A DNA stretch of 64,000 nt from Oscarella lobularis (lineage: Eukaryota > Porifera > Homoscleromorpha > Homosclerophorida > Oscarellidae): NCBI RefSeq assembly GCF_947507565.1, contig NC_089187.1, positions 682,001 through 746,000 of the forward strand, given 5' to 3'. The notes below the pieces were generated by a model that was given only the letters and a program-made list of their open reading frames with translations, was not told the origin of the DNA and ran no database searches. The position numbers and the translations under genes are program-made. Below are positions 25,836-38,489 of this stretch, in pieces. Position 1 is the first letter of the stretch. Each line of letters starts with the position of its first letter.

Positions 25836-26680
25836 GCATAGCACTACGAGCTCGCTTAGAGACTCGAACAGATGCCAATTTCCCGCTGAAGTCTCGAGCG
25901 TGCCAGCTATCGGAAGCTCCGATGAGGATAGGATGATTTGAAGGTTGAATAGAGTCATGTTTCACCAGACTCTGACTCAAGACGCCGTCTAAGTAGTAGC
26001 GAATTGTCTTCCTATCATACGTCAGAGCAAAGTAATGCCAATTGCCGTCTGTTGCAATGGGCTGATGAACGTTGACGATTTCATGCTCAGCTCTTGCCTG
26101 CAGCTGTATGTAGGAGAACACGTTGTCGTTCTCCCAAAATTTAGGAAAGCCGTAGCTGTATTTCTTCAGAAGCAAGTATCCTGTATTGGTCGCTGTTCTG
26201 ATCCAAGCTTCAATGGTAAGTTCGGCTACGTTCAGTGAATTGGAGTGGGGAATTTGGAGACGATTGTTGACGTCAAAATGCAAGGAGCTCATTCTGTCTT
26301 TGTGGTGGTCAGGAGAACCCACGACCACGGCGTGATTTTCGTGGCCGCTGAGGTCGTAAATACGGTCACCAGCTGAGGGGAATCCACGGTGTCTGGGTCA
26401 GGCGGAAGTGGGTTAATTGATACCGCTAGATTTAGAACAAGCTCGGAATGTTAGATTCCAGATTGGCAAACCTCTGCGCAGCAGCAGTTTGAAAATTTGA
26501 ATGACTATTGGAATTTGAAGTGTGCGGTGAGTTTATGAAAGTTTACCGAGTTGATATGGACTGAAAGGTGGTGTCCACCGATTCATGCACTGACATCTTT
26601 GTCCTTCTCCTGAGCTTCCTCTTCTTTATTGAAGTACTAGGGATCGGTCAACACGCAACGTGACAGACAATATTCAGTAG
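25836..26680 (-). pseudogene. LamG cassette remnant 3
   Basis: The central LamG domain reads openly (LTIEAWIRT, WHYFALTYD, ILIGAS), but three lesions are visible against the intact copy. The last ~65 bp with the stop are deleted near 25840. A net 28-bp loss near 26385 shifts the frame before the domain. Most of the coiled-coil exon near 26430 is missing. Probably dead. Confidence 0.7.
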
Positions 26681-26984
26681 AAAAGAGATACATACACACC
26701 TCGTCAATTGCTTAAAAGCGAAGATGACTTCACGTGTACCAGTCCTTGACCCCGTCCTCGACGGCGCGGCTTGAACAATCGTCAACATTCGACTGACAGA
26801 TGGTGATAAAAACAGCTAGCTGCTTTCACAGGCGATACTCTGCGCTGCTCACTGTCGACGCGCATAATGGAGTCGCTAGGGCTTCGAACGGCCATGAAAT
26901 ATCAAGTGATTGCCAATACATGAAAATACAGGACAGCCAGTGAAAAAGCGTGTTGAAACTTGACTCTAAAACGTGCAGCACCTC
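26681..26984. other. 3' flank of RTK copy D
   Basis: No gene seen. Homologous to the 3' flank of RTK B (about 7265-7581). Confidence 0.5.
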
Positions 26985-29900
26985 CTAACTTACAAATATC
27001 ATACACCTGTACCTTATAGGGCAGTTTCTCTCGTAATGAACAAGCCATCCAAGGACTGCTTGACAGCTGTGGCTCTCCTCACAGTCTACGCTAGCAGCAG
27101 ACCTTTCAGAGCTTTCTGACGAATCCGTCATTACAGTTATTGAATCCAAGTCCCAATCGGAATGGGAAATATCAAGGTTGATGTACGTCGTAGGTTGTTC
27201 TGATTCGAGGATTTTTCCCAGCTTCTGCAAGAGAACGCTAAACCCTGGGCGCTGTTGAGGATCCGAGCGCCAACACTTTGTCATCAGTGTGTATCTACAT
27301 GTTAGTACATAAAGCAGCATTGGTCGGTAAAGGGCGAGAATGCAGAGCGAAAAGCTTACAGTTCTTTGGAGCAGCTGTTTGGACAAGCCAGACGGTTGCC
27401 ACCACGCAAATACGATAGGAATTTCTTACCAGACATGCATGAATAAGGAAAACCGCCTGCAAATATACTTCTTTATACTTAAAATAATAATTAATAGTCT
27501 TACCCAAAGTGCATATTTCCCAAATAACGACGCCAAACGACCATCTATAACGAGAAAAAATATTTTAGTATGTAAAATGTAGACATGTAAATCTTACACG
27601 TCGCTCTTCTCTGTAAAGATGCGGTGTGTGATGGCCTCGATTGACATCCATCGAAGAGGAAGACGCCTCGCTTTCTTTTGTAAATACACGCCGTCCTGGT
27701 AGACCGCTCTCGTTAGTCCAAAGTCGGACACCTTGAGCAGATTGTTTTCGCAGACTAGAACATTTCGACACGCCAAGTCGCGATGAACCAGACCCTTTCC
27801 GGCCAAATACTCCTGCAGTTGAAAATTCTGTGACTAAAATGTACTTGATTGCTAAAGTTCTCTTACCATTCCAGATGCAATTTGCCAGGCGAACGACAGT
27901 AGATCGGAAGCCGTAAACACCCCTTCGACATTTTCCTCATCTTTGAACGCATGTTCAGACACTTCTTGATCCTCGTCGAGCTTCGACCCGCAACTGCTAC
28001 TTAACTTCGTGCAAGGGTTTCTGAACGTCAAATCCTGTTTAGATAGCAAAAATAGCATGGTACTACTGCACTTTGTCCGATAAAGTTATATATACGTGCC
28101 TCTGAATCGCTAGGGCAGCTTCTATCCGTGTCCTGCTGGCTTTTGACGTACTGCATGAAGAAAACGAACAGTGCACTTAGCCTGCTTGATTTAGCGGTCT
28201 CCTCACAACGCGTCAAAAGCTGGATCTATGCGACCCGGAATCCCTCTTTTCCAAAAATGGCTAGGTTTAATTAAATTCTTTAGACGTTTTAATGAATTAG
28301 GAGTGTTTTCAATGACAGGCAAGTGCAGGCGAGTATACTTCCTGTAGCTTTTTTGCAGTAGGGCCCCCAATTCACAAAATCCTAAATTCGTCCCTGACAC
28401 TAACGGGCCAAACAAATCATTTGACGGGAAAAATTATGTGACCATCGTGACCGCCAATCATTCACGTTTTAATGCAAAGCTCCCTGTTTCTACCTCAACG
28501 TACCTCAAGTCTTCCTTTCTGAAGGTTGCTCAGCAGGTCTCCGTGGCAACAGTACTCGACGACGAGGCAGAGTGGCTGACTTCTCGTAATGCATGCTAGC
28601 ATGCTGACAATGTGTGGATGCTTCCCGATTCGCTTCATGAGTTTGATTTCATCCATGAAGTCAGAGTCCTGCTGACATGGTCCTAATTATTCAAAAGTCA
28701 ATTATGCACCAGAGCGATTTCGACAGATATGCCGCATAATGGCATGGAAATTTAAAAGGCCCGGCTGGCGTATCGTAAATACGGTACTCGAGCCCTTTGG
28801 TGCATAGAAGAGAGGCCTACCTTTCACCATTTTGCAAGCCACAATCTTCTTATTTTCCCAGTCGGGATCGTGTAGCGACGACCGCGGCAATGATTTGCAG
28901 TAAAGTTGAGCTTTGAGCACGACGCCGAAAGCGCCTTGGCCAATTTTATCGAGCATAAATAGGTCGCCACGACGGATTTCCCAATCGTTACGCAGCTCAA
29001 TGGAATCAAACGCAGCAGTCGATGAGCGATGTCGTTTGCGATGGATGCAGGTGACGATAGCCCCAAAAATGATCAAGGCAATTACTGAGCTGATGACTGA
29101 CATAATAATTGTTAATTGAGGAACGGGCACCGACATCCGAGTGGACGGCGGATACTTGAGCTTGGGCCTGGAAGAACTCGGCGACAAGTCGGCGTTCGCG
29201 GGAACCGAAGAATCTGTTAAGACATGAGGTTTACATGAAATAATGAAACACGAGGTTTTGAAATTAAGCTCTACTGGTATATGCACAGTAATTTGATCTA
29301 AGGTGGTCTTACCTTGACGATCGGATATGGGCATATCACACCTGCACAACACAATAGCACAGTTTCAAGAAAGAGACAACTAAGCTTAGAAACTAACCTG
29401 CACTTTCCACGATCGCAAGTGCTCAAACTTTGGTTATATGTCCAAGAAACCTGTCGTTTTGTTAATTAAGCAAGGAGTTTCGCTAAACGCCACGAACCTT
29501 GTCAAGGACAAAGCCACTTTCGTTGATGTAAAGTTTTAGTCCTTCGAGTCCGCTAGTGACAAACGTGAAACACCCGCCGAAATTCACCCATTTTACGAAA
29601 TCAAAAAACTCGGAATATAGAAAAGCAGACGGTCACGATCGGTGAATTCGACAAATATTGAAGCTGGAAAGACTTTTTCTCCCGGAACGTAGACCACAAG
29701 CCGAAGCCAGTACTCGTCAACCGCCGACACCTTAAAGAGAAACAACCTTATTGCTGCACAAGCGCGTCAATTAAGCGTGGTGCCTCTTTTACATTAAATG
29801 CATGAATAACCGTAAGTGACGTGCTCGTTGACGTGGCTCCATTTAAACTAGAGTTTCCAGCTCTAACGGCTGTACGATTTGAAGCCGATGAATTGCCTAG

Positions 29901-32900
29901 ACAATTCAAACTGTTATTGATCACCAGCTTTTCCGATTCCATCTCAATAGTAAAATCAACGCTTTCTCGTGGACAGCTAAAGTACAGCGAACGTACAACA
30001 GAGTACTAATGACAATGATTGACCTGCCTGTCCAAAGTACAGCGATCCACGCATTTGCAGGGGGTGTTGCAATCGGGCCCAAATTTTCCTGGAGAGCAAG
30101 TCGGGCCGGCCCATCCCGGAAAGCAATCGCAAGTTCCAGACACTGGATCGCAACCGGAATTGTTTCGACATCTGATAAAGAAGTTTCTTCTAGAACCATC
30201 CTCTTCCTTGCTCTACTTACTCGCAGTCTTCCTCGCAGTTGCGACCGTATTTACCCTTGAAGCACCGTAGTTCGCAGAGCTTTCCGTGCCAACCAGCTGA
30301 ACAGTTGCACTTGAAATCCCACAAGAATGCTTTGACGTTTGAACAAAATCCGTAGAGCGACTAAAACTAACGTTACACAGTAGCTGCGTGCATTGACAGC
30401 ATTACCTGATGCGAATTGATGGAAAAGCCAACGGGACACCAAGGCTTGCACGTCCGATGGGCTGAAAACTGGGCAACGGAAGGGCGTCTTGGAATAGGAC
30501 CGTAAGTAGAAGTTCCCTGAAAACCGCCACACATGAGGCTTCCGTTTCCAGGACACGGAAGATTGCAGGTACTAAAGAGAATGGTAAAAGAATCGCCACG
30601 GATTGCGTTCAACATTGCAAACCTGTCGTCCAAGAGAACCTCCCCGTAGTCGTTGTCGCAATAACATTTATTCCTAGAATGCACACCGTAATACTCGTAG
30701 TTCTTGGCGCTAAAATACGTCATTTCATATAGTGCAAAATAACCGCGTAACCTTACTAGCATTTTTGGCGACAAAATTCTGGCGTCATAAATTCTGTTTC
30801 ATTCTTAGTGATAGGTACGTGGTAGCTTAGATAAGGCTTATTAGCTGCATCTGCATGGCAACCAAGGTAGACAGACTGATCATTAGAAGAACTCATCTGG
30901 CTTATTGAAATGGATTCCCTGGCTAAAGTTGCAAGATCCTAAACAAACAATACCTCACGCAATAAACTCAATTGCAAAATACATAATACATGAAACGTTT
31001 TCAGATATGACTTCGTGTTCGCCGGACTCGGCTCCGTTTTTCCCGTGAACTTGTCAAAATCAATGCGAATTCGACCAGACCCTCCGTCGCCCCCAAAGCC
31101 TAACGCTCCGCACCCGCCTCGACCTCCGAACGCCGTAACCCGACCATCATTTACATTAATTTCCAACCCTCTAAGATAAATGCTGCCGCCCGCACCGCCG
31201 CCGCCAGCACCACTTCCCTGCGAGTTGCGATCTAAATACCTAAAGAAGACTCCAATCTCGATATAGAAACATGGATTAGGTTCCTTCGCACCCGTCTTCA
31301 CCATCGCCTCCGTTAGCCGAAACCTGACCGGTGACTTGAATTCTATTACGAGCGTCCAAAAGAAGTGCTCCGCCACCGTTACCACCTCTTCCACTGTCAA
31401 GCACTGAAGTAGAGACGCGGCCGTCCGAGATCGAATCTTCTCCACTAACGGAGGCATTGGCATAGTTGCTGCCGCTTCCACCGCCCGAGCCCAAATGCAG
31501 AATTCGCAGATTGACAGTTCCGTACGAGTGGCCTCCTTCACCGCCATCTGAGAACCCAGGTTGTCTGAGAAAAACACGGCTACAGAATTAGCGGAACAAG
31601 CAAATTCACACTTTCATTACCCCGCTGTGCCGTAGCCTCCACCGCCACCTGGTTTTCCGTATCTTGGGCCTCCTCCTCCGCCACCTTCATTTGCAGTAGA
31701 AGTTGTCTTTCCTACACCTATAAAATAGGCAGTTTTTCTTGTAAGCTTTCAAAGTCTGATCACACGGTATACGTATGTATGTTTATATACATACCGTATG
31801 TACATAACGTATATACACAAAGCCTTGCAACCTGAACATTAATTTTAGATGAATTACTACTTCCTTACTTTGAAAGCTTTCGCCTTGCTTGCCGGAGGAA
31901 TTAGACTTGGTCGATTGTTCGCCGCCCTTATATCCAGCTCCTTTCGCGGTAAGAGTCCCTCTAATAATGATATCGTAAGCGTAGACTTTAAGCGTTCCAA
32001 AGTTGGCCGAATTGTTAGTCCACGGCTCCACTTTTACGGTAATATTGGCTTCTATTGCAAAAGTACGCACGTTGCAGTGAACACCGGATACGACGTCACC
32101 ATCCGCAGGAGACCAGTCTCTGTTACCGTGATCAGTGCCACGGCAATCAGGCTGTAAAATTGTACAAAAATCGTAGTGAGACGCCAAACGATTATAAATA
32201 ACGTGGTGCTGTGAGAAAACAGGCGTTATCTTTAGTTGACTGACCGAGAGATATTTACTGTCGCATTGAAGTCTTTTACTGGCTTATTGTAGTGCTCAAC
32301 AATTTCTGTCCTCTTTAGAGCTCTCTTCCAGACCGTAAAGCTCTTAAATTGAAGGCAAACAAAACAAAAGTAGTAACAAAAGCCGAACTTCAACGCCAAC
32401 CAGTGTACCTTTATATCGCCGGCAAATCCATTGTTTGAGCAGCAGTACTCATTTCCAAGAGAAAATCCTTCTGGAGGTAAAGGATAAGCGGCCCGCGTCT
32501 GAACCGTTTTGAGCAAACTTCCGTTGACGTAGAGTCGCGCGTTCGTGCCGTCTACTGTCATTGCAACATGATGCCATTGATTGATGTGCCCTATAGTCCT
32601 AGTCTTAGCTGTATGAGAGCTGTTCGAGCAGCCTGTAAGAGGCGTGTAGATAAGAGCAAACTTTCCGTTATCAAGAGCAACGCCCATCTTGCTGCAATGA
32701 TTAATCTTTCCCATAATAGTCTAAAAGAGACACTGAATTATAGGAACATGATTATGATAAACGATGCTGCAATAGATCAGGAACAAGAGCAATCATACCT
32801 TGCGACCAGCAGCATATTTTGTCGGCCTAAACCATCCCTCAAACGTGTACACAATACCAGGAGACCACCATCCTAGACCAACGTAGTCACTTACGCCATC

Positions 32901-34997
32901 GGTTTGAACATAACAGGCAAAAGGAGGTCCGACCTTTAGCACAACAGAAGACATAGAATTAGAATAAAATCATTAGTTATTCACCAAGCAATTTGAAACG
33001 CACTGTGTTACAGGCTCTCCTAACCAAGTTGAAGGAAATTTGCAAGTTTCTTGGCTGCCGTCACCTCCATATGCTGTAATCGCCGTCTTGATAATGTTCT
33101 CACACGTCCCCGAGTTTTGACAAACCAGTCCTTTTCCCTGAGCGCAAAAATTGAACCGGTTGCCGTCTGTTTAAAACAAACAAAGTGACGCTGCAAGCCA
33201 CGAGAATAGAGAAGAGAATCGGAGACCACCGTTTCGAGCATTCAGTGGCTAATCAACTTACCTAGGAACTCTTCGCAGTTCGATCCTCTCGAGCCGGGTA
33301 AGCACGAACAGTCGTACGCCTTAGCGTCTCTGACAAGGCACTTTCCCAAATTTTCACAAGGATTTTTCGTTAGACATGGATGTGTCGAGACAAGACGAAG
33401 TTTGAGTCGCGCAATCGACCGATTTGACGGCAGTAAAGGAAAACAAATACCGGGAAATCCTCCACACCGCCCGCTAACGATCTGTCGCAAGTCTACATGA
33501 ACGACAAATAGAAACTATTACACAAGCGAAACAAACCCACTAACTTGAGAAAGACACAGAATGGTTGTTACTCATTGGCCCCTCCCACGACCAAGTCACT
33601 TGCGGATGAACTTCAAAAGGAGTTGAAGTCAAGTTGATATTAAAGTCACCGCGAAAAGGACACGTTTGAGTCGTTTGATTATCGCCACCTTGGCCATAGC
33701 TAAACAGAACAGATTAGTGGCGAGAGTCATTGTTTCTGTTCTCAGTCACGGTATATCCGAACCGCCCTCGACGGAAGTTGCGTATGAGAAATCGTTTGTT
33801 GTCACGAGCCACGAGTCAAAATTAAAACGAATGCGGGTGAAGTGAGTTTTACCCCATTCGTCCCAGTTCCGCTGAGGCACAGTGGGAGAACAAGCAAGCG
33901 GCGAACCTAAAAACCGTTAGATTACACAGTTTTTGCACTGAGACTTAGCTACAGCAAAATCTCATTCAAGAAAAAGTGAGACAATAACTCATTGCGAAAT
34001 TCATTGTCGTAAACATCTTAGTAGGCTGCTAATAATTAACTATCTTCTAACCAAGAAGCTTGTCATAACTGGCATAGTTTTCTTCCCGGGACGAGGTGAG
34101 CGAAATGTATTCAGAAGGCTCTCCCGTATTCATGTCTGTAAAAAATTCAAATAAGACATTCTGTTCATAAAGCAACGCACAATGTGCAGAAGTGACGACT
34201 CGACCCACAGTTAATTAAGACAGAGCATGCTTCGAAAAGTGACTGAACTGGTAAGTTTATGGCCGCGGTTAACTAAAAGCTAAGATGAAGCGCCTCTCCA
34301 AATTGCAATGCCACCGGTCCTACCCAAAAAAGGCTGCGTTTTAATAAAAACGGCTGAAAGAGAACCGGGCCTCTTCTTTGAAAGAGAAACACGGTCAAAA
34401 GCCCGCCTAGGCTGCTTCCCGTCGAGTGCGGTAGACAAAAATAGTAAGGAAGCGTTCCAGACTAATTCAAACAGATGGTGCCTGGATACGGCTTTAGAAA
34501 GGCAGAAGAACGCGAACGAGTGTAAAATGCGAACGACTATAGGGACCCCTGTGCCAGTTTCGTCTTACACGGTGGCCCCGCGGAGCCCATTTTTAGCAAC
34601 TATCAAACGTCAAGACCGTTTCTGCAGGCCCCCTAGCGCCTTGACTCTAGCTTTTCCTCCAAACAACCCTATATCTCTGCATGAATAGCTGAAGGCAAAA
34701 CGGCCCCGCTGTGCGCCATACAGGTATGTCTAAGATTAGCGCAATGACGCAATCAAAAAAAGGAGAAGAAAGAAAAAAAAGAGAAAGATCTTCCTTCTCT
34801 TTTCCGGAAGATTTTTCAGGAAGCATACCTTTGCAGTAGACGGAGACGACAATCCGTGGAAGTATTTCTAAATCGTAATGCCTGTCGATCCTGCTGCCCG
34901 TCTTGTAATGGTCAACGCAGCGAGAATATCGCTGTTGACCTGCTACTAGCCAATGAAGGCACATTAGGACGCCAAAATAGGCGCCGACGAAGCCCAT
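26985..34997 (-). CDS. RTK copy D, most complete copy: GON-EGF-LamG-Gly-rich-WSC-EGF-TM-tyrosine kinase
   Basis: About 30 exons, roughly 1,700 residues. Exons by splice sites: signal peptide + GON 34829-34997, 34052-34135, 33750-33906, 33545-33700; EGF 33262-33492 (NPCENLGKC); Cys linker 32985-33166; LamG 32799-32933, 32409-32720, 32259-32342; GVHCNVRTF module 31869-32208; Gly-rich 31621-31711, 31292-31564, 30990-31231; WSC 30757-30938, 30623-30710, 30406-30571; EGF-like 30221-30360, 30024-30171; beta-rich juxtamembrane 29793-29976, 29498-29730; two small Cys exons near 29396-29420 and 29311-29341; TM and glycine loop 28821-29213; kinase 28504-28682, 28096-28150, 27867-28034, 27598-27812 (HRDLACRN, DFGLTR, RWMSIEA), 27504-27544, 27360-27456, 26985-27293. 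Lysine of VACK, HRD and DFG aspartates are present, so the kinase should be active. The tail has YINL; its end differs from B by a frame change. The ectodomain next to the membrane carries an extra Pro/Ser-rich stretch (29125-29205). Confidence 0.85.
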
Positions 34998-35487
34998 GAT
35001 CGCGCGAGCTAGGAAACTTCTTCGCCACACGCCGGAGTTAGTGGAACTATGGATGCAGAAGGAATGTGGCAAGGAAGTGTGGCAAAGTGGCTTATATTTA
35101 CGCACGCCAGTGCATGGATTCGTCGTTAATCAGCGTAATTGGCATCCATAGAATAAAAGCCGTCTTCTACACTATCTTCGGCTGTTTGGCTGCATAACCG
35201 CTCAACGGGGAATCGCATAAAAGAAGGCCCCTTTGAGAAATTGATCAAAAATCGACTACTTACGGACTCGCCGCTTCTTGACCACGTACCTAGAGCGCCT
35301 GAATATTACCTGAAGCGCGCTTTTCGCCGCTCCGCATTGAGCGAAACGCGGAAAAGGATGAAGACGAAAAAGACTAGAGCACGCTAAAAAGACGATGACG
35401 TCATACATGCGCACAAAGAGAAAACATTGATTTGAAGCAGCAAAACAAAAGACACGAGTAAAGCAGCAGCCGCATGCAAATCAAAAT
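34998..35487 (-). repeat. Shared RTK promoter module, copy 4
   Basis: Upstream flank of RTK D and 3' flank of LamG copy 4. Same conserved blocks as the others. No gene seen. Confidence 0.65.
35395..35404. promoter_or_regulatory. CRE-type palindrome ATGACGTCAT
   Basis: About 400 bp upstream of the RTK D start codon. Confidence 0.55.
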
Positions 35488-36642
35488 TCAGGAGCATTCC
35501 AGCATTGCTTTTCCCATGTTGTAGGCATGCTGGATTTCTATAGCGCTACGAGCTCGCTTAGAGAGTCGAACAGCTGCCAATTTCCCGCTGAAGTCTGGAG
35601 CGGTGTGCCAGCCACCGGACGCCCCGATGAGGATGGGATCCTCTGAGAGATGAATGGAGTCATGTTTCAGTTTCACCAGACTGTGACTCAAGACACCATC
35701 TAAGTAGTAGCGAATTGTCTTCTTATCATACGTTAGAGCAAAGTAATGCCAATTGCCGTCTGTTGCAGTGGGCTGATGAACGTTGAACATTTCATACCCA
35801 GCTCTGGCCTGCAGATGTATGTAGGAGAAGACGTGCTCATTCTCCACAAATTTAGGAAAGCCGTAGCTGTATTTCTTCAGAAGCAAGTATCCTGTATTAG
35901 GCGCTGTTCTGATCCAAGCTTCGATGGTAAGTTCGGCTACGTTCAGTGAACTGGAGTGGGGAATTTCGAGACGATCGTTGACGTCAAAATGCAAGGAGTT
36001 CAGTGTGGTGGTCAGGAGAACCCACGACAACGGCGTGATTTTCGTGGCCGCTGAGGTCGTGAATACGGTCACCAGCTGAGGGAGATTCTATTAGACTGTG
36101 CATACTCAGCAGAAGAACGGTGTCTGGGTCAGGCGGAAGTGGGTTAATTGATACCGCTAGATTTATAAAGGAATTATTGATTAAATGCACGTCCTGCTTT
36201 TGAGACTTTGTTTCTTACGTTTGGAATAACATTGCTCAATGGCGGAGAGTCTTTTAGAAATGCCAGAAGTGGCTACCTCCAAACTGCTTATCTTTGAGGA
36301 CAAGCTCGGAATGTTAGATTCCAGATTGGATAATCTCTGCGCAGCAGCAGTTTGAAAATTTGAAAGACTAGTAAATGATTGGAGTTTGAAGTGCGCAGTA
36401 AATTTATTAAAGTTTACCGAGTTGATATGGACTGAAGGGTGGTGTCCACCGATTCAAGGACATCTTTGTCCTTCTCCTGAGCTTCGTCTTCTTTATTGAA
36501 GTACTAGGGATCGGTCAACATGCAACGTGACAGACAATATTAGAAAGACGGTACATACCTCGTCGATTTTGCTTGAAAGTGAAGAGGAATTCACGTTTAC
36601 CAGCAAGAATCCAAGAAAAAGAAGTACGTAGAAGCTCTTCAT
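35488..36642 (-). pseudogene. LamG cassette copy 4, secreted coiled-coil + LamG, frameshifted
   Basis: Four-exon layout as in the intact copy: signal peptide exon starting at 36642 (MKSFYVLLFLGFLLV), acidic exon (YFNKEDEAQ), coiled-coil exon, and LamG exon ending AMLECS at 35488. Near 36000 a net loss of eight bases after GSPDHH shifts the frame and gives a TGA two codons before HFDV, so the LamG domain cannot be read. Its promoter side is intact. A sequence error is possible but eight bases make that unlikely. Confidence 0.75.
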
Positions 36643-37235
36643 GCCTAAATAACAAATGAGAAGTTCGTGGGAGAGAACGGATGTACATGCGTGGGCAAGC
36701 CAGGGACGAAGAAAGCTCTAGCACGCTCTTATGCTGAGAACTCTGCATTCCCTTTTCCAAAAGACCACAGGTATAGCACTAGATATGCATGCTCCACTGA
36801 CAGACAAATAGCAATTCGTGTAAAGTAAGTGCGTTCAAACGTATTTAGAGTAGGAATTACTTCCCTTACTTAGGAGCAACTAGGCAAACATGTAAGGATT
36901 TTGTACCTCCGGTGAACTATTTACTCTGCTTTTTGGAGATGGGGACCAATTTGCCTTGGCAAAGAACCAGTGCAGACTGGTTTGTGAGTTGAAGTCGCTC
37001 GCCTATCATATGCGACTTGACAATGTGATTAGTCCCAATGACGCAGGTGTGGTTTGTGAAGTCAATTAAAAAATTTATTTAGCAGGGACCAGAACAACTC
37101 ATAGTGTGCTGGAAACTACACCTCTGAAGAAAGGACATGAACATGAGAAAGAGAAACGCGCTACACAGTGTAGACCTGGAATCTTTCAAAACAACCAGCA
37201 ATACCCAGAGTATATTGATCCCATTGTTACGTTAG

Positions 37236-37269
37236 CTCCTCCTCCTCCTCCTCCTCCTCCTCCTCCTCT
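37236..37269. repeat. (CTC)n microsatellite
   Basis: About eleven CTC/TCC units. The equivalent site in the second duplication unit (near 48893-48908) is much shorter, which shows recent length change. Confidence 0.9.
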
Positions 37270-38298
37270 TCCTTCTGAAAGAACAATATGCCTGCTACCT
37301 CCAAGAGCGAACGCAGGATAAATCAGCTGCCCCTAGCCTTCGACTTCCCTCTCTAGAATAGAACAGAACAGCACCATATAATCAGTCGCTTACTGTATAT
37401 TGCAAAAGAATACACTAACTCACGCATTTCTCGGTAAGGCGTTGAAAGGACTCTCTTTCACGTTTAGACTTTAGTGCAACTCATACTGCGTAGTCATCCA
37501 ACCCGTACTACCTTTTCAAATAGGTCAGGCTGTCTCTAATCAAAAACCAACTCCTCTAGAACCTTTGAGTATGAATCTGCTAATTATTTACTAAAGTTCT
37601 GTCAAGAATACAAGAAAGAATACGAACCTACAGTTGTGGGGTCCAAACCAGTTCTCATCAGAAAGATCCCAGGAATAACATCGAAGTGACCAACAGAGAC
37701 AAGACCTTAAACTAAGCATCTATCTGTGAGTCTGACGAAGGTCTCCGCCTATCAAAGAAAGCTCTCACCCGTTCCTGCTGACTTCTTCGGGCACTAACGA
37801 ATCCTTCATGCACGCGAGGGACTGTCGTGAGGAGCGTCTGATGCTCCAGTGACCATTTGCTGTGGCTGCGCTGCAGCAAGAAGGACGCGGTGACGCCCGG
37901 ATGTGAAGCCTAAAATGGCCACACACTACAATTAATTTATTAATTAAAGTTTGCATGCGTGAAGAAATGAGGGAGCTCCAGAAATTTATTTTCCTAACTG
38001 AGCAGTTAGAGAAATCCGAAGTGGATTGCAGTTGGCGGGGTATATGAGTCGAGCAATTCACAAGAGGATCGAATCCTAAGGGACGAGACTTCGTCGCTTG
38101 TCTCTTCGGTGTCACTAAATGGACAAAGTTCACTGCATAATAGATCGCGGCATGCGGAGCATGCCTTATTCATTAGGAATATTAAATTATCAATCATGAC
38201 GTCATAAATTGTTTAACATTTTATGTAGTTGAAACTTGGATAATCGAGTTTATCGAAATGTTTATTAGAGACTGTATCTGAGAACGAAGGAACCTGCG

Positions 38299-38315
38299 CC
38301 CCCCCCCCCCCCCCC
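38299..38315. repeat. Poly-C run of 17
   Basis: Uninterrupted C homopolymer. The second duplication unit has only a short interrupted C run here (near 53930). Confidence 0.9.
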
Positions 38316-38489
38316 ATTATTGCTCGGCTTAGTGCATGTGTCGAACTTTTTAATGTGGCGTATTGCACTACAGTTTGTAGTTTGGATGTAGAGTGTACTG
38401 GAAGCCTGACGCAGTGCACTTTTATCATCCACCCATCAACATAAACGCAAAAAGAACAATTCGGAAACAAAGACATAGGTGCCTATAGA

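Larger units (their letters stand above)
36643..38489. other. Spacer between LamG copy 4 and gene F
   Basis: No gene seen. It holds a CTC microsatellite, a C homopolymer and an ATGACGTCAT palindrome at 38196-38205. Near-identical sequence is found at 48305-49582 and 53573-54132, where the palindrome is also kept. Confidence 0.6.

Noticed and set aside
37106-37321. Plus-strand reading frame with a poly-proline run
   Set aside because: The run is a CTC microsatellite, and the near-identical copy at about 48760-48960 has a shorter repeat and an extra base that changes the frame, so it is not maintained as coding.
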